A stretch of 11,311 bases of DNA from Lysobacterales bacterium (GTDB lineage: Bacteria; Pseudomonadota; Gammaproteobacteria; Xanthomonadales; SZUA-36). The notes beneath the pieces were generated by a model. The model searched no databases. It was not told the origin of the DNA and saw only the letters and a program-made list of their open reading frames with translations. Location of the stretch: the NCBI GenBank assembly GCA_026193295.1, contig JAPHSB010000399.1, forward strand, positions 1-11,311, written 5' to 3'. Shown in pieces: positions 1 through 7,350 of the stretch (positions within the stretch are counted from its first letter, which is position 1; each line of letters starts with the position of its first letter). Made by a program: the position numbers and the translations under genes.

Positions 1-259
1 CCTCAAGCGGAATGTTATTCCGCATGGCAGGAATACCGCCCATCGTGGCGCAATCGCCGAACGAGATCAGAATGTCGCAGTTTTCCCTGAACTCATGCAG
101 TACATGCACATTTTCTTCGTTGCAGCATCCGCCTTCAATCAAACCGATGGCACAGCGTTGCGTGATATGCTTGAAATCGTCAACCGGCGAGCGATCGAAG
201 TCGATCAATTCGTCGATGATAAAAGCAGCATCCTTGTATGGATAACTGAAGTCGCTCAT
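1..259 (-). CDS. HoxY-like [NiFe] hydrogenase small subunit, 3' part outside window, atypical N-terminus
   Basis: Only the first 86 codons are in the window. Residues 36-81 (RCAIGLIEGGCCNEENVHVL, then REN-CDILIS-GDCA-MGGIPAMRN) closely match the small subunit of NAD(P)-linked group 3 hydrogenases such as HoxY, where this subunit passes electrons from the NiFe subunit to the diaphorase part. The ATG at 259 follows GGAG with an 8-base gap. Aligned without gaps to remembered Cupriavidus HoxY, Met1 falls on the second cysteine of the N-terminal CxxC pair that ligates the proximal iron-sulfur cluster, so that pair is missing. The same frame stays open upstream to a TGA at about 361 but encodes no CxxC, and the other two frames do not either. 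Cys45, Cys46 and Cys70 are present. The gene may be a natural variant, a decayed copy or misread at its start. The family is fairly sure; the exact subgroup and activity are not. Confidence 0.75.
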   Translation of the reverse strand, partial: MSDFSYPYKDAAFIIDELIDFDRSPVDDFKHITQRCAIGLIEGGCCNEENVHVLHEFRENCDILISFGDCATMGGIPAMRNNIPLE

Positions 260-445
260 GGCATAAACTCCGATGGTTTCCGGGGAGATGTTCCTACAAT
301 GAGCGCGATCAGGCCACAATTCAACCGGGTAAATACGTAGTAAACCGTTGTAGAATGCTCACCCTACGCCCGCCCGCGTACCGGGCAGGCCTCATAGTTC
401 AGCGGCGCTGAAAACCGCGTACTAACACCGAGGGATGCAAAGGCC
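260..445. promoter_or_regulatory. Divergent intergenic region between the hydrogenase-like gene and the bkd operon
   Basis: This 186-base gap must carry the promoters of both flanking units. Visible elements are a direct repeat GTAAA (329-333 and 340-344) around the palindrome TACGTA (334-339), a perfect 5-bp hairpin GCCCG/CGGGC (372-386), and an inverted repeat CAGCG-G-CGCTG (400-410). TAGAAT at 351-356 resembles a plus-strand -10 box, but no good -35 box lies 16-18 bases upstream of it. On the minus strand TTGAAT has only a poor -10 partner. The regulator is unknown; in Pseudomonas the bkd operon is controlled by the Lrp-like BkdR, but no bkdR gene is in view. Confidence 0.4.
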
Positions 446-1690
446 ATGAGCAAGCAGCCGTACCTCCATATTCCGCGGCCCACCGCGCGGCCCGGCGAGG
501 CGCCGGATTTCAGTTACCTCAACCTGTCGCCGGCAGGCGCCGTCGAACGCCCGCCCATCGATGCGCGGGCGGGGGAAATCGAATACCTCGCGCTTGGGCT
601 GGTGCGGGTATTGGACGACGATCACGTCGCGCAGGGCCCCTGGGATCCGAACCTGGACAAGGACACGCTGGTCAGAGCATTACGCCTTATGGTCCTGACC
701 CGGGCCTACGATGACCGCATGCAGCGTATGCAGCGGCAGGGCAAGATCACCTTTTACATGCAGGCACTGGGCGAAGAAGCCGTGTCGATCGGCCAGGGTC
801 TGGCTTTCGAAGACGGCGACATGATGTTTCCTGCCTACCGTAACCAGGGGCTCTACATCATGCGGGATACCGGCCTGGTCGAGATGATGTGCCAGTGCCT
901 GTCCAACAGCCGCGACATGTGCAAAGGCCGGCAGATGCCGATCTTCTATCAGAACGCAAAGAAAAACCTGTTCACCATCTCGGGCAACCTGGCCACGCAG
1001 TATCCGCATGCGGTCGGCTGGGCCATGGGCGCGGCGATCAAGGGCGAGCCGAACATCGCTGCTTCCTGGGTCGGCGACGGCAGCACGGCCGAGGCGGATT
1101 TCCACTATGCGCTGACCTTCGCTGCCGTCTACAACGCCCCGGTGATCCTGAACGTCACCAACAACCAGTGGGCCATCTCGACCTTCCAGGGCTTTGCAGG
1201 CGGTGACCGCCGGCCGTTTGCGGCGCGCGGCCTGGGACTCGGCATGCCTGGCATTCGCGTGGACGGTAACGACCTGCTGGCCGTCTACGCGGCGACCAGG
1301 TGGGCGGCTGACCGGGCCCGCAACCAGGGCGGGCCGACGCTGATTGAACTGGTCACCTACCGTGGCGGCGCCCACTCGACCAGCGATGACCCTTCGCGCT
1401 ACCGGCCCAAGGACGAATGGAGCTCGTTCCCCCTGGGTGATCCCGTCGACCGTCTCAAACAGCATCTGGTGAAGCTGGGCCACTGGTCCGAAGAAGAACA
1501 AACGTCATTGGAAGAGGAGATGAAAGCCACCGTCTCGGAGGCCTGGAAAGAGGCCGTTTCCTACGGAACACTGACGGAACCCCCGTTCCTGGACGTGTCG
1601 CTGATGTTCGAGGACGTTTTCGCGGAAATGCCCGATCATCTGGCCAGGCAGCGTGAAAAACTGCTGCGCATGCGGGGGGAGCGGTCGTGA
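446..1690 (+). CDS. bkdA1: Branched-chain 2-oxo acid dehydrogenase E1 component, alpha subunit
   Basis: This 414-residue protein is the thiamine-diphosphate subunit that, with E1 beta, decarboxylates 2-oxo acids from valine, leucine and isoleucine and transfers the acyl group to lipoyl-E2 in the cytoplasm. The ThDP/Mg motif runs from GDG (210-212) to NN (239-240). The active-site loop HSTSDD (310-315) followed by SRYRPKDEW is characteristic of BCKDH alpha subunits. Length and N-terminal extension (HIPRPTARPGEAPDFSYL) match Pseudomonas BkdA1 of about 410 residues rather than the shorter pyruvate PdhA, which argues for branched-chain substrates. GAGGG and AAGG precede the ATG. The stop codon overlaps the E1 beta start (GTGA), pointing to coupled translation. 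Confidence 0.95.
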   Translation: MSKQPYLHIPRPTARPGEAPDFSYLNLSPAGAVERPPIDARAGEIEYLALGLVRVLDDDHVAQGPWDPNLDKDTLVRALRLMVLTRAYDDRMQRMQRQGKITFYMQALGEEAVSIGQGLAFEDGDMMFPAYRNQGLYIMRDTGLVEMMCQCLSNSRDMCKGRQMPIFYQNAKKNLFTISGNLATQYPHAVGWAMGAAIKGEPNIAASWVGDGSTAEADFHYALTFAAVYNAPVILNVTNNQWAISTFQGFAGGDRRPFAARGLGLGMPGIRVDGNDLLAVYAATRWAADRARNQGGPTLIELVTYRGGAHSTSDDPSRYRPKDEWSSFPLGDPVDRLKQHLVKLGHWSEEEQTSLEEEMKATVSEAWKEAVSYGTLTEPPFLDVSLMFEDVFAEMPDHLARQREKLLRMRGERS

Positions 1691-2703
1691 GCCAGATGAA
1701 TATGATCGAGGCGATCCGCTCGGCCCACGACGTGATGCTGGAACGCGACCCCAGCGTCGTAGCACTTGGACAGGATATAGGCTATTTCGGCGGCGTGTTC
1801 CGCTGCACCGACGGCCTGCAGGAAAAATATGGCGAACACCGCGTGATCGACGCGCCGATCGCCGAAGGCGGAATCATCGGGGTGGCCATCGGGCTGGGCG
1901 TCAACGGGCTGCGACCGGTCGCCGAGATCCAGTTTGCCGACTACATTTACCCGGGATTCGACCAGATCGTCAGCGAACTGTCACGCTTGCGCTACCGCAG
2001 CGCGGGGGAGTTCTTCTCCCCTGTGGTCATACGCACGCCATGCGGCGGCGGCATTCGCGGAGGACAAACACACTCGCAGAGCCCAGAGGGTATTTTCACC
2101 CACATTTCCGGCGTCAAGACGGTGATGGTATCGAACCCGTACGACGCCAAGGGCTTGTTGATCAGCGCGATCGAATCGAACGATCCGATCATCTTCTTCG
2201 AGCCCAAGCGCATCTACAACGGGCCGTTCGACGGCGATCCCGACAAGCCGGCTGTTTCCTGGGCTTCGCATCCCAGGGGCGAGGTGCCGGAGGGCTATTA
2301 CACCGTGCCACTCGACAAGGCCGAGATCGTCCAGTCGGGCGAGGACCTCACCATCATCACCTACGGCACCATCGTGCATGTGGCCCAGGCCGCCGCCAAG
2401 GCTGCCGGCGTCAGTGCCGAGATCATCGACGTGCGCACGCTGATGCCGCTGGACATCGAAACCCTGCGCGAGTCCGTCAACAAGACCGGGCGTTGCATGG
2501 TCGCCCACGAGGCAACCCGTTTCTGCGGCTACGGGGCGGAATTGGTCGCGACGGTGCAGAAAGAGTGCTTCTGGCACCTCGAGGCGCCTATTTCGCGCGT
2601 GACCGGCTGGGATACGCCGTATCCCCACGCTTTCGAGTGGGAGTACTTCCCGGTTCAGCGGCGATTGGTCGATGGCATCAGAAAGCTGATGGAGGTCGCA
2701 TGA
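1687..2703 (+). CDS. bkdA2: Branched-chain 2-oxo acid dehydrogenase E1 component, beta subunit
   Basis: This 338-residue subunit pairs with E1 alpha to form the alpha2-beta2 decarboxylase. It has the transketolase-like pyrimidine-binding half, with Glu60 in APIAEGGIIG expected to activate the thiamine ring, and His129 in GGQTHSQSPE expected at the active site. It ends with the ThDP-independent transketolase C-terminal domain (EIIDVRTLMPLD, HEATRFCGYGAE, GWDTPYPHAFEW). Agreement with Pseudomonas BkdA2 is high throughout. The start is a GTG at 1687 with GGAG five bases upstream; it overlaps the E1 alpha stop by four bases. ATG codons at the fourth and sixth codons are alternatives, but they lack as good a ribosome site. 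Its own stop overlaps the E2 start (ATGA). Confidence 0.95.
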   Translation: MSQMNMIEAIRSAHDVMLERDPSVVALGQDIGYFGGVFRCTDGLQEKYGEHRVIDAPIAEGGIIGVAIGLGVNGLRPVAEIQFADYIYPGFDQIVSELSRLRYRSAGEFFSPVVIRTPCGGGIRGGQTHSQSPEGIFTHISGVKTVMVSNPYDAKGLLISAIESNDPIIFFEPKRIYNGPFDGDPDKPAVSWASHPRGEVPEGYYTVPLDKAEIVQSGEDLTIITYGTIVHVAQAAAKAAGVSAEIIDVRTLMPLDIETLRESVNKTGRCMVAHEATRFCGYGAELVATVQKECFWHLEAPISRVTGWDTPYPHAFEWEYFPVQRRLVDGIRKLMEVA

Positions 2704-3935
2704 GCGAATACGTATTCAAACTGCCCGACCTGGGCGAAGGCACGGTCGAGGCGGAAATCGCGGAATGGATGGTCAGGGTTGGCGACGTCGTTGCCGAAGA
2801 AGACCCGATTTGCGCGATGCTGACCGACAAGGCCGCCGTGGAACTGACCGCACCGGTCAGCGGAAAAGTCGTCTCGGTGGCCGGCGAAGAAGGCGACACT
2901 GTTGCCGTCGGAACGCCACTGATCGTTTTCGAAACGGAAGGCGCGGCCACCGAAGCGAAAAAAGAGGGCGGTCCCACACCCACTCACACTCCCGACATTC
3001 CCACCATGGCAGCCACCTCCGCGGCTCCGATCCAGGCGGAACAGCCAGGCACAGGGGGCAAAGTCCTCACTTCGCCATCAATCCGGGCGCGGGCTCGCGA
3101 GAAGGGTGTCGATCTGGCCCAGGTACCCGGCAGCGGACCGCGGGGACGCATCCTGAAGGCCGATTTCGAAGCGTACGTCGCTGCCGGAGGTACCGCGCCT
3201 GCCGCTGCGAAGGCGCCGGCGGGTCTGCAACAGCGGGTTGGCTCCACCGAGATCAAGGTCATCGGCTTGCGCCGGAAGATCGCCGAGCGCATGGCCGCCT
3301 CGGTGCGCGAAATCCCGCATTTCAGCTATGTCGAGGAGGTAGACGTCACCGCGCTGGAATCGCTGCGCGAGCATCTCAACGCGAAGAAATCGGCAGACGA
3401 TCCCAAGCTGACGCCGCTGGCGTTCCTGGGCCTGGCAGTGGCCCGCGCACTGCGCGACTTTCCCAAGTGCAACGCGCACTACGATAGCGGGCGTAACGTC
3501 CTCGTCCAACACGAGGCCGTGCACCTCGGCATTGCCACGCAAACTGCCGAAGGACTGAAGGTCCCGGTGGTGCGCCACGCCGAGTCAATGGGCCTGGAGG
3601 CACTGGCGGCAGAGATTCGCCGGGTCTCGGCCGCGGCCCGCGACAACACGGCCACCCGCGAGGAATTGAGCGGCTCCACCATCACCATCACCAGCCTCGG
3701 CAAGCTCGGCGGTATCGTCAGCACGCCGATCATCAACCAGCCCGAGGTCGGCATCATCGGCGTCAACAAGATGCTTGAACGTCCGGTGGTGGTGGGCGGT
3801 CGCATCGAAGTACGGACTCTGATGAACCTGTCATCCTCGTTCGACCACCGCTTCGTCGACGGTTACGAAGGCGCTGCCATGATCCAGGCGCTGAAAGAGC
3901 TGCTGGAGGAGCCGGCGTTGATTTTCATGCCATGA
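2700..3935 (+). CDS. bkdB: Dihydrolipoamide acyltransferase (E2) of branched-chain 2-oxo acid dehydrogenase
   Basis: This 411-residue E2 core accepts the acyl group from E1 on a swinging lipoyl arm and passes it to CoA. Domains in order: one lipoyl domain (about 3-79) with the lipoyl lysine at Lys44 in LTDKAAVEL; a Pro/Ala/Thr-rich linker; a peripheral subunit-binding domain (about 122-160, SPSIRARAREKGVDL and GPRGRILKADFE); a second flexible linker; and the catalytic acyltransferase domain from about 185, with His383 and Asp387 in FDHRFVDG. The ATG at 2700 overlaps the E1 beta stop, with GGAGG just upstream. The reading frame is open far upstream through E1 beta, but no lipoyl-like sequence lies there, so 2700 is the start. 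An E3 (lpd) gene would often follow; here the operon ends. Confidence 0.95.
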   Translation: MSEYVFKLPDLGEGTVEAEIAEWMVRVGDVVAEEDPICAMLTDKAAVELTAPVSGKVVSVAGEEGDTVAVGTPLIVFETEGAATEAKKEGGPTPTHTPDIPTMAATSAAPIQAEQPGTGGKVLTSPSIRARAREKGVDLAQVPGSGPRGRILKADFEAYVAAGGTAPAAAKAPAGLQQRVGSTEIKVIGLRRKIAERMAASVREIPHFSYVEEVDVTALESLREHLNAKKSADDPKLTPLAFLGLAVARALRDFPKCNAHYDSGRNVLVQHEAVHLGIATQTAEGLKVPVVRHAESMGLEALAAEIRRVSAAARDNTATREELSGSTITITSLGKLGGIVSTPIINQPEVGIIGVNKMLERPVVVGGRIEVRTLMNLSSSFDHRFVDGYEGAAMIQALKELLEEPALIFMP

Positions 3936-3938
3936 ACC

Positions 3939-3964
3939 ATCGCGGCTTCAGCCGCGATTTCTTT
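3939..3964 (+). terminator. Rho-independent terminator of the bkd operon
   Basis: A perfect 8-bp stem, ATCGCGGC (3939-3946) and GCCGCGAT (3951-3958), closes a TTCA tetraloop and runs straight into TTTCTTT on the plus strand. It starts three bases after the E2 stop. Read on the minus strand the same hairpin is followed by GGTTCATG rather than a T-run, so it should terminate mainly the plus-strand operon, although the minus-strand operon ends only six bases away at 3970. Confidence 0.9.
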
Positions 3965-3969
3965 CCGAT

Positions 3970-5115
3970 CTAATATCCCCGCTCGATGTCCACCACCGAC
4001 AACATGGGCTCCCCCGCGACATAGCGCCGCAGGTTCTCAGCGACCAGCAGGAACAGGCGCTCCCTGCCCTTGTCCGAGCGGCCCGCGGTGTGCGGGCTGA
4101 TCAGCACGCGCGGGGTCGCCCACAACGGGTGACCGTCCGGCAGTGGTTCCGGGTCCGTCACGTCAAGCCCCGCACCGGCAATGTCCCCGTTGTTCAGTGC
4201 GGCAATCAGGTCGTCCGTCACGGTACTGCCACCGCGACCTACGGACACAAAGTACGCGGAGGGCTTCATTGCTTTGAAGAAGGCCGCGTTGAACATGCCC
4301 CGCGTTTCATCGGTCAGGGGCGTCGTATTGATGACCACGTCCGCCTGCCGCGCCAACTCCATGGTTTCGTCGGCCAGGCCCACGTATTCCACGTAATCGG
4401 GACCTTCGCGGCGACTGCTGCGGGTCGCGATAACCCGCATGCCAAGCCCGTGCCCCCGTTTTGCGGTCTGCGTGCCAATGCCGCCGAGACCTACGACCAG
4501 CATCGTACGACCTTCCAACTCCATGAACTCCCCGCGCTCCATGCCTACATCACGCCGCCAGGAGCCCTTCAGCTGGTTGGCGTGGTAAACATCGAGCCCA
4601 CGGACCAGCGCCATCATCAGCGCGATTGCGTGTTCCGCCAGCGCCGGAGAACCGATACGCTGGCCGTTCGTCAGCAGCTTGTGGCCCTGCCTAATGCCGA
4701 GGCTGGCAACGCAGTCTTCCACACCGGCCGAATACACCTGGATCCAATGCAGCTCAGGGCCCTGAGCCACGACTTCTTCTTGACAAAGTCCCATCAGCAC
4801 CTGCGCGTCGCTGACTGCGCCGACAGCTTCTTCGGCCGAGCCGACCAGCACAATCTCTACTCCGGGCGCTGCAGCCTGCAACAGCGGCAAGCGTTCCGGA
4901 CTGTCGACGCGGGCGACGACCTTGCGCGGCCTCTGCCAACCGGGCAGTTCACGCACCGGGGTCGCCGACTCACGCAGACCCAGCTCCTCGATCATGGCGC
5001 GCGTCGTTGAGCCAACATCGCCCCCGACAGATTCAGCGCCCGCCAGCGCAGGCGACAGGCATAGCAAGCACCCCAGCAGAGCAAGACGTGACTTCATGGC
5101 GCTTCGATTCAGCAT
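3970..5115 (-). CDS. Exported D-2-hydroxyacid dehydrogenase, NADP-type
   Basis: This 381-residue member of the D-isomer-specific 2-hydroxyacid dehydrogenase family should reversibly reduce a 2-oxo acid to the D-2-hydroxy acid. The cofactor domain has GLGGIG (209-214), and the second strand ends in TRSSRR (231-236) instead of an acidic residue, which favours NADP over NAD. The catalytic set is complete: Arg294 (SVGRGG), Glu323 (DPEP) and His342 (SPHTAG). The N-terminus is a signal peptide: basic residues Arg4, Lys8 and Arg10, hydrophobic 11-20, then SPALAGA with likely cleavage after Ala25 or Ala27. The ATG at 5115 has GAGGAA upstream; Met7 is an inner alternative that keeps the signal. Export of an NADP enzyme by what looks like Sec is unusual. 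It is the last gene of the leftward operon, and its substrate is not predictable. Confidence 0.9.
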   Translation of the reverse strand: MLNRSAMKSRLALLGCLLCLSPALAGAESVGGDVGSTTRAMIEELGLRESATPVRELPGWQRPRKVVARVDSPERLPLLQAAAPGVEIVLVGSAEEAVGAVSDAQVLMGLCQEEVVAQGPELHWIQVYSAGVEDCVASLGIRQGHKLLTNGQRIGSPALAEHAIALMMALVRGLDVYHANQLKGSWRRDVGMERGEFMELEGRTMLVVGLGGIGTQTAKRGHGLGMRVIATRSSRREGPDYVEYVGLADETMELARQADVVINTTPLTDETRGMFNAAFFKAMKPSAYFVSVGRGGSTVTDDLIAALNNGDIAGAGLDVTDPEPLPDGHPLWATPRVLISPHTAGRSDKGRERLFLLVAENLRRYVAGEPMLSVVDIERGY

Positions 5116-5140
5116 GGCGATTTCCTCGGGGGACAGCGGT

Positions 5141-6073
5141 TCACTTCAGGTTGTCCAACCAGCGTTCCATTTCCTGCCGCAGCGCCATGTCCGGCAACCT
5201 GCCGTACAGGGCGCCGGCATTGTCCTCGGCGTGATGCGGCTTGCTGGTGCCGGGGATGGGTAACGTCGCCGCCGGGTGACCCATCACGTATTTCAGGAAC
5301 ACCTGGCCCCAACTGCTCGCGTCGATATCGGCCGCCCAGTCCGGTAAGGGCTGACCCCGTACCACCCCAAACAGCCCACCCTTGCCGAAGGGGCGGTTGA
5401 CCAGTACCGCGATCCCCTGGTCCTGCGCCAGCGGCAGGATGCGCTCGGCCGCAGCCCGGTCGGCCAGCGAATAATTCACCTGCACAAAGTCCAGCGGGTA
5501 CCGACGCATATAGCCCTCGATCTCCTGGTGCTGACTTTCCCGGTGCGTGGTAATGCCGATGTACTTGAAACGCCCTTCCTTCTTCCATTCGACCAGGGCG
5601 GGCAGCTGCACATCGGCGCCTCGCAGATTATGCACCTGCATCAGCTCGATGGCACCGCCGAGACGCCGGAACGATCCCTCCATCCGCTCCTCCCCCTCGG
5701 CGCGGTTCTCCCGGTCCACCTTGGTCGCCATGAACATGTCGTTACGAATCGACAGGTCGGCCAGCAACCGGCCCAGTACATTTTCCGAGTTGCCATAGTT
5801 GGGGGACGTGTCCAACAAACGTCCACCCAGCCTGTGAAACACTTCCAGGGTCTGGCGCAGCGGCGTCAGATCGTCCTTGTCCGGATCACCCTGGAAATCA
5901 ACGGTGCCCAGGCCGACCGCCGGCACCTTCTCGCCGCTGGACGGGATCACCGCCATGTTAAGAGGTCCGCTTGAAACAACGTCAGCCGCGGACAACGCGC
6001 TCCAGCGTCCACCAAGTGCCGCCGCACCCGCGCCCAGGCCGAGCCCGAGCCAGTCTCGTCGTGTGATTTTCAT
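5141..6073 (-). CDS. Tat-exported aldo/keto reductase
   Basis: This 310-residue (alpha/beta)8 barrel reductase is expected to use NAD(P)H on an aldehyde or ketone. The catalytic tetrad is intact: Asp88 and Tyr93 (DTSPNY), Lys118 (MATKVD) and His148 (MQVHNL). The nucleotide-binding signature IPGTSKPHHAEDN is at 273-285. The N-terminus MKITRRDWLGLGLGAGAAAL is a twin-arginine signal (Arg5-Arg6) followed by a weakly hydrophobic segment and SALSAA, so the protein is probably exported folded with its cofactor. The ATG at 6073 has AAGGAG upstream and overlaps the stop of the transporter gene (ATGA). The frame remains open well beyond it, but that stretch is antisense-frame coding of the transporter. 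Tat signals are known in some aldo/keto reductases; its substrate is unknown. Confidence 0.92.
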   Translation of the reverse strand: MKITRRDWLGLGLGAGAAALGGRWSALSAADVVSSGPLNMAVIPSSGEKVPAVGLGTVDFQGDPDKDDLTPLRQTLEVFHRLGGRLLDTSPNYGNSENVLGRLLADLSIRNDMFMATKVDRENRAEGEERMEGSFRRLGGAIELMQVHNLRGADVQLPALVEWKKEGRFKYIGITTHRESQHQEIEGYMRRYPLDFVQVNYSLADRAAAERILPLAQDQGIAVLVNRPFGKGGLFGVVRGQPLPDWAADIDASSWGQVFLKYVMGHPAATLPIPGTSKPHHAEDNAGALYGRLPDMALRQEMERWLDNLK

Positions 6074-7350
6074 GACGCATCTCCTTGTTCGGTGGCCAAC
6101 GCCTCCTCGCGTCGGCCCAACCTCAATCCCAACAAAATCCATATCCCGGCGACCGGCGCCGCGACCAAAGAAATGGCCCCGATGGACAACCCGACCGCCG
6201 CCAGGCCGGCGTAAATCCAGCCGCTCACCAGGTCGCCGCCGCGGTACACGGCCGCATCCAGAAACGGCTTCGCCTTGTACTTGTCTTCGCGGCTGAGCAC
6301 AGTCCACAACATTTCGCGCGCCGGCTTGGTCAGGCCGTAACGGCCAGCCCGGTACATCACCTGCACGGCGACCAGCACGGCCAGAGTCGGGTACAGGCCG
6401 AATGCAAGAAAGCCCATGGTCATTGCGATCGGCACCAGCGCAAGGGTCAGGCCCACGCCGAGCCACTTGACGATCCGGGCGGTCAGGTACACCTGCAGCA
6501 ACACGGTGAGAATGTTGACGGCGAGGTCTACCTTGGCGAAGAACGCCGTCCGCTCGCCACGATCGCTGAACACTTCCGCGACCAGGTTGGCCTGTTGGAA
6601 ATACAGGATGGTGGAGACGAACGTCATCAACAGGATGAAGGCGGCAATGCCGAGCAGGTAGGGCGAAGCGAACACCGCGCGCATGCCGGACAAGGCATTG
6701 CCCTGGATGGCGCGTCCCGACTCGCCCGCAGTATGCACATTGCCCGTCGCGAAGCGGCGGTGCAGCACGGCAGCGCACCAGGAAGCGGCCTCGAGCGGCA
6801 CACAGGCGATCAGCAGCAATGAAAACGTCGGAACCCATTCGGCCAGCACCGCGGTCACTGTCGAGCCCAGCATGCCGCCTACGGAACTGCCGACCGCAAT
6901 GAACGCGAACAGGCGTTTACCCTGGCTGTTGTCGAAACAATCCGCCATGAATCCCCAGAAGATGGTAACGACGAACAGGGCAAATACGCTGGTCCAGACA
7001 TAGAATATCCGGTCGATCCAGGGCCTGGCTCCATCGGGCAAGAACACCAGGCTCAGCCAGAACCCCACCAGGCAGGCGATAAAAAAGCGGTTCGCGAGCG
7101 GCACGAAAATCCCGCGTGACCAGCGCGATGCGACCCACGAATAAAGCGGCACGGCCAGCAGCATCACCATGAATACGGCTGTCCACAGGAGCTGAAGGTT
7201 TCCGCGGTCGGCCGCGGATATCTCATCTCTTACCGCGCGCAATATGTAATACGACAGCATGATCAGGAAGCCGTAAGCGGTACCCCACAGCAAGCCCTTC
7301 ATTTCGTCATCCGAGCGAACTTCGACGAATCTTGAAATCAATGCCCTCAT
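6070..7350 (-). CDS. ATP/ADP-translocase-like (NTP/NDP exchanger, Npt/Tlc) membrane carrier
   Basis: This 426-residue inner-membrane protein has about twelve hydrophobic segments, starting near residue 20. It carries features I associate with the TLC nucleotide-carrier family: YYILRAVRDE (34-43), FWGFMADCFDNSQGKRLFAF (131-150) then SSVGGMLG, and GLTKPAREMLWTVLSREDKY (339-358) followed by KAKPFLDAAVYRGGD. Classical members in Rickettsia and Chlamydia exchange ATP, ADP or other nucleotides; many free-living bacteria have uncharacterised relatives like this one. The substrate here is unknown. The ATG overlaps the stop of the M20 gene (ATGA) with little Shine-Dalgarno sequence, suggesting translational coupling. 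Its position just before two exported oxidoreductases is notable. A generic MFS role remains possible. Confidence 0.8.
   Translation of the reverse strand: MRALISRFVEVRSDDEMKGLLWGTAYGFLIMLSYYILRAVRDEISAADRGNLQLLWTAVFMVMLLAVPLYSWVASRWSRGIFVPLANRFFIACLVGFWLSLVFLPDGARPWIDRIFYVWTSVFALFVVTIFWGFMADCFDNSQGKRLFAFIAVGSSVGGMLGSTVTAVLAEWVPTFSLLLIACVPLEAASWCAAVLHRRFATGNVHTAGESGRAIQGNALSGMRAVFASPYLLGIAAFILLMTFVSTILYFQQANLVAEVFSDRGERTAFFAKVDLAVNILTVLLQVYLTARIVKWLGVGLTLALVPIAMTMGFLAFGLYPTLAVLVAVQVMYRAGRYGLTKPAREMLWTVLSREDKYKAKPFLDAAVYRGGDLVSGWIYAGLAAVGLSIGAISLVAAPVAGIWILLGLRLGRREEALATEQGDAS

Noticed and set aside
305..325. Sigma-54-like GG/GC spacing on the minus strand upstream of the hydrogenase-like gene
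   Set aside because: The GG and GC pairs are seven or nine bases apart instead of the required ten, and the flanking consensus is poor.
12..340. Two overlapping short plus-strand frames at the left edge
   Set aside because: They lie opposite the hydrogenase-like coding sequence, which has clear family motifs; neither short frame shows any.
680..1501. A 273-codon minus-strand frame opposite E1 alpha
   Set aside because: It is antisense to a highly conserved gene, has no recognisable motif, and is expected in GC-rich coding DNA.
1653..3935. A single long plus-strand reading frame of 760 codons covering E1 beta and E2
   Set aside because: Codons before 2700 give an arginine-rich, domain-less sequence in a shifted frame of E1 beta. 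The lipoyl domain begins exactly at the ATG at 2700 with a GGAGG site, so there is no fusion protein.
3939..3964. Bidirectional terminator serving both convergent operons
   Set aside because: The hairpin is symmetrical, but only the plus-strand side is followed by a T-run; the minus-strand side reads GGTTCATG.
5058..5085. Possible lipoprotein signal (LLGC) in the D-2-hydroxyacid dehydrogenase
   Set aside because: The hydrophobic core continues past that cysteine for several residues and ends in an SPALAGA site, which fits signal peptidase I rather than a lipobox.
5141..6838. A 565-codon frame suggesting an aldo/keto reductase with a long N-terminal extension
   Set aside because: The extension lies over the transporter gene in another frame and has no recognisable domain. 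The ATG at 6073 has AAGGAG and starts a Tat signal, which must be N-terminal.
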